64,000 nucleotides of DNA from Azadirachta indica. Taxonomy: Eukaryota > Streptophyta > Magnoliopsida > Sapindales > Meliaceae. Location of the stretch: positions 12,794,913-12,858,912 of the forward strand of contig CM040450.1 of the NCBI GenBank assembly GCA_022749755.1, written 5' to 3'. A program made the translations under genes and the position numbers. The notes beneath the pieces are model-generated. The model ran no database searches. It was not told the DNA's origin and saw only the letters and a list, made by a program, of their open reading frames with translations. Shown one piece after another: positions 1 through 11,278 of the stretch (positions within the stretch are counted from its first letter, which is position 1; every line of letters begins with the position of its first letter).

Positions 1-2148
1 AAATCATATCCATCTCTTCTCTTCTCCAGAATCATACTTTACCAAAAACTTACACTTGCTGTATCTGCGGATAACTGAAGAGTTTTGAAGGAACACGGCC
101 TTGAAGTGATCCGAATTCAACAATCCTGGAAAGGACAGAGAATTTGGAGGCCAGAATGAGATTCAAAAGTACTTTCAGGAATGAAATTTTCAGGAAATTT
201 ATCAGCTACCGATAGATGACTTACAAAGTGGTTAGTGATGGTAAAGTTGAAAACCAAACTGGAGCTTCTGATGCTTCAAATGAATTGTTGCTAAGATCCC
301 TGTGAAAACAAATAATTGATTAGAGTTTTTTATCTATGCGAAAGCAAGAATTTCCTGAGAATCAACTGAAAGCGGTGACTCCAATCTTATGGAGACTCAC
401 ACATAATTGAGGGAATTCATTTGACTCAAGTCTGGAAAAGGACCTTTTAGCTTATTGTGTGCTAAATGCCTGAAACAGAACATTGTATCATGAAGTAAAA
501 ATGTGAATAAACAGAAAAACTACCAAAAATAGAAACACTGCCAAGTTTGCATTTAAAAACAAATGCTTACAGTTCATTGACATTTGTAAGGTTATTGATA
601 TTTTTTGGGACTTCTCCTGTCAAAGCATTTCTATCAAGCCGACTGTTGCAAATTGACAAGTTTTCAGTTGAATTCAATAAGTTGAGTTGTCTGAACCAGA
701 AATAAATGAAAGGAGGTAGAAAATATGAACATAGGGGAGGATTTTACTTACAGAACCTCAAGAGTCTGAATATATCCTAAAGATTCAGGGATATTCCCAG
801 AAAGCCGATTTCCATCAAATAGTCTGACATTCAGAACCAAAAGCAATTAGAAGATTGATTTTTTCGAAAGATTGAAAATTGAATGATGGGTATGGTATCA
901 ACTTACACATGTATCAGTACCATATCAGAGCTGAAAAGCTGTTCAGAAATGGTTCCTGAAAGCTGGTTCTTGTTGAAATGGCTGCAAAATTCATGAAAGA
1001 TTTGCATTGTTAATTAAGAATTCCTTGATTTGAGTTTGAATCTAGACTAGAAATATGAAATACTTACAAGTGTTTAGCATTTTTAAGCTGATCCAATCCT
1101 GGAGAGGTTAGTGTTGAAACTGGAATTGAACCTGTCAACTGATTGTCTGCCAGGTCAAGCCAGTAAAGCTTGGAAAGTCTACCTAAAGAAGGAGGAATTC
1201 TTCCACTGAAGTTGTTTGAATTCAGAGCCCTGAAAAATCAGAGTACTTTTCAATGAAGTGAAAATCTGAGAGAAAAATTCTGGTGTGGATTCATCAAGCA
1301 ATGTTATTGTTAGAGCAATTCTTACAAGAAGGATAGTTCCGCTAAATTTCCCAGTTCATCAGGAATAATGCCAGTGAAACTGCAACCAGCTAGAATTCTG
1401 AAAGATGGAAAATAAAAACATAAAAATTAATCAGTATATTAATAAATTAAGAAAAGAAAAGCAGATTCATCAAATCATACAGGATATTCAGCTTCTGGAG
1501 ATCTCCTATACGGGGAGATAGAGAACCTGTAAGCCCTCCATTGAATGACAAGTCCCTGGAGGGAAACAAAAAATTCAATTTAACATAAGATAAAAGGTGT
1601 TCCTCAAAGATTAATAATGCAACACAAATATGTGAAATGCTGCAAAGTTGGGGCAAAATGGGAGAGGGAACTGACAAAGATCTCAATTCAGTGAGTCCTC
1701 CGATGTCTCCACTCAGTTTTCCGGCGAGTCCCATGGTTGATAATCCCCTGAAAACATGATGTATCCGATAAATAAGAATCGTCCAGTTGCAGTAAATGTA
1801 ATGAACCAGCATCCTGAAATACAGAAGAATACTCACAATGCAGTCACCCTTGAATTGTTACAGGTAACTCCTTCCCAGTTTCCACAGGGATCATCTGAGC
1901 TTTTCCAGCTTGGTGGTAAATTCTGCCAGGCATCCTTCAAAGATTGCAGAGCCGCAGCTACAGAACATTACATAAATCTCCAGTCAATGAAAATGAAGGC
2001 ATATCTATAAACACAGAACAGAACTTTACGAAAGCTTTTGTATTAGTTTCTCTAGCATACCATCGCGGGAGTCTGTAGCTCCATAGACGGAGCAAATATG
2101 GAAGCTAAATAAAGCCATGAACACAAGCAATGTGAATTCTGCAGCCAT
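1..2148 (-). CDS. LRR-VIII-1 receptor-like kinase, N-terminal part (cut by window edge)
   Basis: Twelve exons were traced on the minus strand: 2061-2148, 1837-1957, 1676-1747, 1481-1555, 1326-1397, 1068-1229, 907-981, 752-823, 571-642, 401-469, 225-299 and 54-125. All join in frame at GT-AG borders. Exon 1 encodes a hydrophobic signal peptide ([19 protein letters not shown]). Exon 2 gives the LRR N-terminal cap with the paired-Trp/Cys pattern ([21 protein letters not shown]). Then come 69-75 nt exons, each coding for one leucine-rich repeat, the hallmark of this family. The exon pattern and sequence resemble the Arabidopsis At5g49760/At5g49770/At1g79620 clade, which includes the hydrogen peroxide sensor HPCA1. 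The product would be a plasma-membrane receptor with an extracellular LRR domain. The Cys-rich juxtamembrane region, transmembrane helix and kinase lie beyond position 1, so ligand and kinase activity cannot be judged. The start is the only ATG preceding the signal peptide. Confidence 0.88.
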
Positions 2149-4152
2149 ATCTGCTAGACTTTCCTCTTCAGAATTTTTACATTAATAATACAACTCACAC
2201 AACATGAACAACAATAAAAGTGCTGCAGGAAAACAAAAACAAAAAAGAACAATAAATATCAAGAACCCAATATTCAACTTTTTCTCTTTACTTAGTTAAT
2301 TTACTTGATTTCCCTTGTCTTCAAAGTCAATCCAACTTTCTCCACTTCTTTTGCCAATTCTGCCATCATCATCATAACTTTCTCTTCACATTTTCCTTCT
2401 GTTTTCTGAATGTCTTTTGTTCATTAAGCATAATTTTTTTGCTCTATAACATGTCATTTTCTTGCAATTATTAAATAAATAGGAAAGTTTTAACGTTTCC
2501 TCCGCCTGCTGCCAACCACAATGTAAATACAATGATGATGAGTAATAACTAATAGACTAGCTATATAGCAATTGCAATGCAAAAGTTTGTCCAATTATAT
2601 TCACTGAGTCTGTTTCAAGAATGCTATACTTTCTTCGTTCTTCATAATTATCACTATTATTATTTTTCTCCCCACTAAGCAATTGAAAATGACGTAATAA
2701 TATCTGTGTCCCTGAATTTTTATCAAATCACAAATAAGAACATAATTGTTTATTTAATTCACATGAGTTCTTATTATATAAGGGTGACACTTCAAGTTAT
2801 GGTATTATGGCAAATAAAAGTGTGATAATATTTTAACTCAGTACAAGTATAGTCTTTTTATCATGTCAAAGATAAAAAAAAATTAATATAATAAGAATAT
2901 TAAACGGGTTAAGTAATTTATAAGTACACCACCTATTTAACTTAATTTTTAATATATATTTTTAAAATTATTTACTGTACTGCTTATTCAAACTTATATG
3001 ATAAATAAGGTATTATGACATGATTAATCATTTTATTAATTATGTAACAATTGAGTTTATGTATCAATAACTTTAAATTTAAATATGATATGATTATTAA
3101 ATAGTTAATAGCGATACAAATGTGAAATAGTTAATAATTGTATAAGCTTACTTACATCCACCAATTTTATTTTATATTTCAATCGAGTTGATGAATTGCA
3201 TAGCAAATTTTCTCTTTCACTTTTGTGTAATTTGATTTCGTTAAAATTCATTAATAAAATTAATGATGTAATTGCTATATTCTCGAAATCAATTTATCTA
3301 GGAGAATTATACAACAGTTATATTATTGATTTTATTAACAAATTATCAATAGAATATGATAATACGATGATGATAATAGGGACTGGCATGAAAAAATGAA
3401 AAACTAAATTTTTATTTGAAATTTCTCCAAAAATTGGGGATCCAAATATTATTGCTCGAATTGAAATATTGATCAGATAGTTGGATAGTAGTTGTAAATG
3501 GGTCCTACATGGCTTAAAAAATTTTCCTAGAAGATAAAAGAAAGGAAAAGAAAATAGGATGAATTTGGGAAGAAGGCTAACATGAGGCCAAGACAAATGG
3601 AAAAGGTTGAAATCAAAACGAGTGGTTAGATTAGAAAAGATTCTCTTGTGTTTGATGTTTTTCTCATTGTACTTTGTGATAGAATAAGGCATTTTTGAAT
3701 TGGACAATTCACACCTTGTTTTCATTCATTTAGTTGAAGCATTAAATTAAATTAAAAAAAAAATTGTGACATTTTGACACATCAGTCTATTGAATTCTTT
3801 TAGGTGAATTCATCCAAGTTGATTGTTGACTTCAAAATATAGTTAATCTATATTGCTATGAACTTTCATGTACCATTTTACAAATTAACAAAGGACAAAA
3901 CTTTCTCTCCTTTTTTTTTTAAAGATGAAAACTTTGGCTTAAAAAATACAAATCGGTTGTTGATAGCTAACAAAATGTTAATCAAATGAATCCAAATCTA
4001 AATAATGTATTATAATTAATACACATATAAATTCAATCTCAACTGAAAGTGTATAAATCTAACCGTTTACAAATGAATATAAATATATATGTAGAATTAT
4101 GGAACTGTTAATTGGTCTTCAATATATATGCACACACACACACATATATATA
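2149..4152. other. Intergenic DNA, no gene recognised
   Basis: This AT-rich spacer lies upstream of the receptor kinase, so its right-to-left promoter should sit just above 2148. Short open frames at 3196-3399 (plus) and 3318-3725 (minus) overlap each other, have no recognisable domain and look like chance frames. A CA/TA microsatellite occupies roughly 4131-4154. Confidence 0.6.
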
Positions 4153-4374
4153 TAGGGGTAGGATTATCAGTCTTTTTTTTTTACACAAAATCTTACATTA
4201 ATTATAAATCATTGGATATAGGTACATTTAATGGTTGAAATTGTATTTGACATATACATTAATTATGAATGTATGAATTATATGTTCAGATACAATCTCA
4301 ACCGTTAAATCTACCTATATCTAATGGTTTACAATTAATGTAAAATTTTAAAAGGGCTACTGATCCTGCCCATA
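4153..4374. mobile_element. Foldback MITE-like element (about 220 bp)
   Basis: The two halves are imperfect reverse complements over nearly the whole length. The left end GGGGTAGGATTATCAGTC pairs with the right end, whose reverse complement begins GTATGGGCAGGATCAGT. Inside, the left arm (TTACATTAATTATAAATCAT, then GGATATAGGTACATTTAA) matches the right arm read backwards (TTACATTAATTGTAAACCAT, then AGATATAGGTAGATTTAA). There is no coding capacity. It inserted next to a TA microsatellite, so a target-site duplication is hard to define, and I cannot assign it to a named superfamily. Confidence 0.7.
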
Positions 4375-6740
4375 CGTTTGAATGTAAGTGTTAAAAAACA
4401 ATTTTAAAGTTCAAAATTTTGATAAGAGATAATTTAATTTATCTTTATATATTTATTGAGTTGTTTTACATTAATGGGAAAAAAGGAAATGCATTGCATT
4501 TGGTGCTTTTCTTCTTTTTTTTTTCCCTTTAAGTTTATATATATCCTAAAGTTTTTATCCAAGCAAAAATATATTTGTTCCATTGGTAGTTAACAAAATG
4601 AAATATAATTAAGAAGTTAATCTATGTTGGTTATACATAAACAAGAATAAACATGTATCAAAAGATTTGTCAAAACTCAAAGTAAATTTAGATCAAGAGA
4701 GAATTTTAATTCAGTTTGATATATCAAATATAAGAATGTCAAATCAATAAATAAAACATTTAAATTAATAATATAAGTAATACTACACAAATTTTTTTAT
4801 ACAATTTTTTTGAAAATGAGTTAGTATGATATTGTTATGTTATTATCACGTGACATCATGATCTATATAAATATATATTTGATGATATTTGTCTACAAAT
4901 ATTAAACAACAAATCTAATCAAACTTAGTAATGATAAAATTTAATTCTAAATACGATCTGTAACATCTTATAAATTACACATACGATATTAAAACTGATT
5001 TGATACTGTAATTAGACACATCATTTTAGTATAATAACATATAATTTTTAACTAATGAAATTTTCTTTGATAATTGCTCATTGATTACAAATTGAAGATA
5101 TGATAATAAGTCTTAGAATTATAATAAAAATTTTTTCAATTATGCGAAAATAATTCTGCTCCGGAAGAGCGTTTAAGCCCATTTTGGGCCCATATCAAAT
5201 GGATGGGCCAGTCGAAGATTGTCTATTTTCTATTTTCAATAATAATTATTATTTTGCCAAAATTTGAATAATGCTACATAAATAAATCTACAAAGCTGGG
5301 GGTCCACTCGTGATTCGATGAGGTTAGAAGAGGGGGCAGTTGTTGGTCAAGTGTGTACAGTGCGGTGAGTGAAGCAGAAACAGTTTGTCTTTTTGTTGAA
5401 ACCGTACAGTTGGTAACCGTATCAAAATTGATGCCCATTTATAACAAAGCAGAGGGTCCACCCCGTAAGTTAGTTGAACGCGTACTGTTTATGGAAAACT
5501 CGTAATGACTATCGAGTCCTCATATTTTTACAGTTTAATAAATTATAATATAGTTTATACTTATTTTATCAAATAAATCCTTGAAATGATTCCTATCGAA
5601 ACAATCGAAATACTTTTTGTGATGTATTCTCATAATCTAGTAAAAAATCAATATTTTTTTAACAAGAAGGGACATGTTTAAGTTAAGTTAGTACCAAACC
5701 GGAATAAAAAAATAGATTTTTTTTTAAAAATAAACTAAAACAATCCTAAAATTTTTAAGCTATGCAACTTAATTTTTAATTTATTATGTTTAATTTAAAA
5801 TAAAATTATAATTATTTACATCTTTTAACAAAATATCTATTTATACAGAATTAATAGTAATATAAGAAGTTTTTATTATTGAAATAGTAATATAAAAAAT
5901 TGGCTTCAATGTGCAACCTTAGGTGTTATCTTGGTAAGAATTTCTGTCATATTAGATTTATTACTTATCGGTAGAGATAACAAAATTTTTGAATCCACGA
6001 ACCATTATAGCTCATGTAACAACACTGTAACTTGATTTTATGTATTATAGCTAGCCCAAAAATCTCACTTAATATTGTAGTAAACAAATGTAGCAATGTC
6101 ATATAATTTGAGTTGAGATATTGTAGTTTGCATATTATATCTTATTATAATTTGATCAAATAAAGTCAAATGGAGTCGGATTTGGCGAGTCGATCCAAAC
6201 CCCTTTTTTTTAAAAATGTAGGAGGGGTAGGTTTGGAGATGGCAATCATTGTCTTGAAATTATCTCATTGCTATAATATATGGGTTGCGATAATGTTTTA
6301 CTATAATACGTATTAAAATTCTGGGGCAATTATAGTAGTTTGCGGGGCAAATAAGACAAGGTGAGGAATATATAATTCTTAAATCAATTCCTAATTTTTA
6401 AATAGGATAGATTTTTGGGTCCCAAACTTATCTCACTTTTCAAATAAATTGGATTTTTAAGCCCTAAACTCTCCATAGATGGGCAAGATTAGAACTCGCG
6501 AGTTTGGTGATTTTTTCCATCCTTACTTATAGTTATTAGGGAGCTAACTGATAAACATGGAATACTATATCATTAATTGAAGAAAATATAACTGTAGGGA
6601 TCCAGACATAATTGTCCAATAGAATATTTTTCTAATCCTTGCGGAAAATTCAAGGTGGTCGTATTCTGAGTATCAGAGCACGAGAAGAGCCCGGCAGCCA
6701 CTTTTCCGAGTTATTTGCCTGGAAAAAAACAGAAGTGAAC
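4375..6740. other. Intergenic DNA upstream of the zinc-knuckle gene
   Basis: This is mostly AT-rich with no recognisable gene. A more GC-balanced island at about 5150-5500 carries GGGCCCA/TGGGCC motifs (listed separately). An open frame read from 6639 uses a TTG codon; the first ATG in that frame is 6741, so 6639-6740 is probably 5' untranslated sequence of the zinc-knuckle gene. Confidence 0.55.
5175..5210. promoter_or_regulatory. Cluster of site II (TGGGCC/GGGCCCA) elements
   Basis: Within 36 bp there are AAGCCCA (5175), TGGGCCCA (5185-5192) and TGGGCCA (5204-5210). Such site II elements are known TCP-factor targets in promoters of plant housekeeping genes. They sit about 1.5 kb upstream of the zinc-knuckle start codon, which is far for a site II cluster. 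They may belong to a distal transcription start, an unseen RNA gene, or chance. Confidence 0.35.
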
Positions 6741-9700
6741 ATGGAAAATCCCTTTGTATTGATGACAAGCAGTGAAGAAGAAGAAGGAGGAAGCGGAAGC
6801 AACGAGAGAAGTACAAGAAGTGAGGGAATGATAAAATCTAAGGTTGATGCATACAGAAAGATTGCTGATCTGAGTGGCTTTGAAAACCTGAAAACTATGA
6901 TGGAGGCAGAAGCTTCTATGCCCAGACAGTGCAGAAATAAGAAGGAGAGAGAGACTGGGATCTCTGCTCAGGAGGATGCCAATGTAAGTGGGCTTCTTTT
7001 TTTTTTTTTTCTCTCTCTCTTTTTGAAATATTGTATTTTATTATTTTAATTTGTGTTTGGTTATTGGGAAAGAGTGGCAAGGTGTGAGCTAAAGGCAGGA
7101 AGAGTGCTAAAGCTTCTATGAGCCTTGAATGAACATATCAAATATTTTGCCTGATTTTCTTTCAGTTAATTTTCTGTTAGCCTTGGAACATTTTTTATGT
7201 GTTATTTTTACTAAATTGGTATTTGATGCTTGTTGCTTTATGTGGATTGATTTTAATTATATGTAGTGCGTTTAGGTTAATGTTGCAATGGAGGTAGAGC
7301 AGTTAGGCAAAGATGCAACTCTGAATACAGTTGAAAAAGAAGAAGGAAATGGAAGTGAAAAGGAAAGGAGAAGAAATGAGAGAAGGAAAAAATCAAAGCT
7401 TGATTTGTACAAAAAGCTAAATGATTTGAGTGGCTTTGAGAACCTAAAAGCTATGATAGAGGCAGAAGCTACTCTGAGGACGAAAAAGAGAAATAGAAAG
7501 AAGAAGAAGGGAAAGATTGAGTTATGTGCCCAAGAGAATGACAACATTGACGCAGATAAGGGGGTATGGCAGCTTGCCGAAGATAAAGCTTTGAAAATGG
7601 TTGAAACATCAAAATTGGAGTCACTGCCGATATCAAAAATCACCGGGCCCCAAAATCAGGTTATTGATGCTGCAAACGAAGATGAGGGTGGAGGCTTGGG
7701 TAAAACTTTGCAGACAACAGGAGCAGATGATGTGGGTAATCCTGTGGAAGTGATCCATATTTGTTCTTCACCCTCAGAAGTTGATGAATCAACTTCAGAT
7801 GTGAGATTGGGGAGGAGTGTTCAAGATGAAGGTAAAGCTATGCAGACCACAAAAGCAACAGGAGTAAAGAATGGGATGAATTCTGTTGAACTTGAAGTGA
7901 TTAATATTGTTTCATCATCATCAGAGGATGATGGCTTAGTTTCAGATGTGAGCTTGGGCAGAAGTGTTGAAGATAATGTTAAAACTATCCTGACTACAAA
8001 AGCAACAGGAGCGGATGACAGGGTGAATTCTGTTCCAGTGATTGATGAGGGTGATAAATCAATTTCAGATGTTATCTTGGGCAGAAACGTTGAAAATACA
8101 ATGCCTGCAGATCCAGTTGTAGGGGAGAAGAAGAGGAAGAGGAGGAGAAAGAAGACAAAGATCAAAGAAAAAGATACAACTGATGATGCCAGGGAAGGAG
8201 ATGATGCAAAAGACAATATTGTGCTCCGGATGCTTCTTCGTAAACCAAGATATTTTAATCCTCCTGATTGGAACTTGAAAACATGTTCAAGTTGTGGAAA
8301 GGAAAGTCATACAGCAGAGAGCTGCAAAGCACAAAAATGGAAGAAGCCATGCTTCCTTTGTGGGAGTCGGACTCACATTTGGAAGTACTGTAGAAAGGTG
8401 TAGTAGCATTAACTCTGTAAGTTTTTTCAGTTGGGACTCAGAATTATTCATTTTCAAGCTCTTAATTATGGTGGCAGCTTGTCCAAATCTTAGTGCTGAC
8501 TGGACTTGGCAGGAAAAGGAATTCTCTTCTACTTGCCTTTATAAAAAAGAAGGAAAAAGATTTTGCACTATGAAAACTGTGGCAGATGAGATTTTGTATC
8601 TGCTCTTACATATATAATTGGATGTTTTACACCTAAGTAACTACCATTAAGAGTTTCGAAGCATAGCCTTCACACTTATTAAGTGGAAGGCAAATCCTTG
8701 GTATTCTTCACCCAATCAATGATGAAATGATGAGTGCTAATTTATTGTCCTCGCATTTCCTAGGCTGAATATCTTTAACTTCATAACAATGTCCGTGAAA
8801 ATCTAAAGCCGCTGTCAAGGATAACAGTAAAGTTTCCTTCAACAACAAGATCTCAAAGAATGAAAAATGTTTGTTTAAGGTGAAACATATTTTTAATATT
8901 TGTTTATTTCTTAGATGTTTCATCCATAATACATTGCACTGTTAATTCAGAGTGTTTGCTGCATTGAACCTAATTAAAAAAATGGCATGGAAACCTTTGT
9001 GTTCAACCTAATCCTTAAACATTCAAATGTCTTCTTCTGAGGCAACCTCTGTATTCAAGCAGGGCCAGGATTGCTTTATCCATAAAGGAACAGACCGACA
9101 TGCCAATGATTGTGCAGAGATGGAGAAAGGAAACAGTTTCAACTCTAATATTTGTTTAAGATGTGGGGATTCAGGACATGATATGTTTTCATGTAATGGT
9201 GATTACCCTGCCAATGACCTCAAGGTTAATATTCTGTTTTGGATGCAATTTATTTTTGGTTCACTTCTTATCATATGGCAAACTGCAAGTGCCCAAATCG
9301 TAGTGGTTCCAGCGCACTGTTTCATGGCAATAATTCTTCTCTTGTCGGCAGGAGATACAATGTTATATTTGCAGGAGTTTTGGTCATCTCTGCTGTGTCG
9401 AATATTCAAATGCAGTACTAAAACAAGTCTCTTGTTACAACTGTGGGCAATCTGGCCATTTTGGTCATGTAAGTCATATTTTCTCCTGGTGTATTGCTAA
9501 ACAGATTTATAGTAAAGCTGTGTCACTTATCTTATTGAGTTTAACTGTGTAACAGGAATGCACAAAGTTGTGTGATGTTCCAGGTGGAACGGAATCCTCT
9601 ATTATATGCTACAAGTGTGGAAAGGAAGGTCATTTTGCACGTAGATGTGGTGGTCATAGGAAGGTTGATTTAAACTTATAATCTGTACTCTTATCATTGC

Positions 9701-9911
9701 TTCTGCTGGACTAATAGATGTTTACATTTCTCTCTCTTACTCACACATGCGCGCACATGAAGTCGCTTGTAGTCCATGTGAAATGAAAACGAGAGTTGGT
9801 TCATTTTTGCAGGATAGGCTTAGAATCAGCGACCTATTATCAACTGCTGAAAAACTTCAAAGCAAAGCTAGATTTTTCATTGGGTCTAGTTCCCCTCATC
9901 AGCCTCCATAA
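6741..9911 (+). CDS. CCHC zinc-knuckle protein (AIR/ZCCHC7-like)
   Basis: Six exons join in frame: 6741-6983, 7276-8397, 9063-9224, 9352-9468, 9556-9663 and 9813-9911, encoding about 616 residues. The C-terminal third holds seven CX2CX4HX4C-type knuckles near residues 418-431, 440-453, 459-472, 486-499, 513-526, 537-550 and 566-579. The third is degenerate (CFIHKGTDRHANDC: Cys4 is His, the His is displaced). The fifth is a variant (CYICRSFGHLCC). Such knuckle arrays bind RNA; the closest known types are yeast Air1/Air2 and human ZCCHC7 of the TRAMP nuclear RNA-surveillance complex, so a nuclear RNA-processing role is inferred. The N-terminal part is charged, with Lys/Arg-rich nuclear-localisation-like stretches, and contains an internal duplication: residues 32-81 (exon 1) and 119-171 (exon 2) both carry DLSGFENLK followed by EAEA. 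A further acidic repeat unit occurs three times in exon 2. Intron 2 uses a weak donor (AAG|GTGTAG), so that junction is the least certain. Confidence 0.85.
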
Positions 9912-11278
9912 AATTCAAGGAACAGAGAAAGAAATAATCACGACTGCTGATCATCAAGGGTGAATAAATCGCATATAGACCCAGAATGCGCTTGACAGAT
10001 GAACCGGGAATGATGTTATGACATATGCAAGATCTGCAACGAATGAATGATCAAGGGACTTTTGCTCCATTGCAATGGCCTTTTATGGAGTCATCCCTAC
10101 TTAAATTAAGAACCCAGAGATCTTGGATCTTTTGAGCTCTACATTGCCACCATTGGATTCAGATATCCAGCATTTTGCAATTTAGCGTTGTGGGATAGCC
10201 AATATAGGTATGAGAGGCTTGCAATTTTGTATATGTCAGACTTACAATCTTGTATTTACCATGTTGTACAGTTGCAAAATCTTTACTTTGTAAGCTACAT
10301 AAAAGCCTTTCGTTAGGTAGTAGTTTATTGCAGTTTCTGTGTGATTAGAAAAAATTAGCCCATGGAAGCCACACAGAACAATTGGAATTTTAGTACAGGG
10401 AACAACCTGAGAATGAAAATCCAGTCAGCACATGGAATGCAATGGGGATCGTGCACTACAACAGGATTTCCAATTGGATGAGTATATTGCCCCACGAAGA
10501 TTTTAACAATATTAGTGAAAATTTTAAAAATAATCAATACAGCTTATATAATTCAATCTAATAATCCTATGTTACTGGTTCAATTAAATTTTACAATTCA
10601 AACGGCCCTCCCCAAAACGCCACCTAGGTCAGACAATATTTCTTCAAATGCATTTCAGATGTTTAACATGAAATTTTAGTTGCTAATTTTTAAAAAGTTT
10701 TAAAACTAAACACCATAAATTAGATTCATACATTCGCAAACATAATATCAATCCGCTTTCCATTATTAAAGTGTAATTTAAATTTTCTGAAAACCTGGAA
10801 ATTGTGAGCAAACTTAAAGCTTGTTATCACCAATTTGATTATGAAGTATTGCCTTGATCACAAGTCAAAGGCAAACAAGGGATTATAGTCTGTTGCCTGA
10901 TCCTCATCCAACTATGCTTTCTTAAGATTTCTGATAAACAACAATTTGACGCCAATTTCCCATGAAACATCAAAATAAGATTATGATTACAGAGATTCCT
11001 TCCAAAAACAAAGTTAAGATTACACTTCTTTCAATTCAACTTCCAAGGTTACTGAGGTCTAAACATGTATACAGACCACTTTTGTTATTTTAAGTTAGTA
11101 CAAGTGTTTTCCCAAATAATTCTTTTTCCCACTCTCCGTAATCATGTCAGAAACGCTATACAGTACCTGTATGACCACTGTTCGCAGACATTATAGGGGC
11201 TGATTATACAGGCCAGTAAAAGTGTAATAGGAGGAGACTCATATTCGAGAAGCCATGAGAAGAAATTTCTTTACAAAG
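9912..11278. other. Converging 3' regions, no further gene seen
   Basis: This is the space between the stop codons of two convergent genes. The left part (to about 10340) probably holds the 3' UTR of the zinc-knuckle gene and the right part (about 11100-11278) the 3' UTR of the rhomboid gene. The short minus-strand open frame at 10355-10537 has no recognisable domain. Confidence 0.55.

Noticed and set aside
3318..3725. Open frame on the minus strand (about 135 codons), overlapping one on plus at 3196-3399
   Set aside because: No domain, skewed AT-rich composition, and two overlapping frames of equal quality; looks like chance.
8294..8617. Plus-strand open frame overlapping the end of zinc-knuckle exon 2
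   Set aside because: It is out of frame with the zinc knuckles, which are clearly coded in the other frame.
10355..10537. Small minus-strand open frame between convergent genes
   Set aside because: No domain, and located in probable 3' UTR or intergenic sequence.
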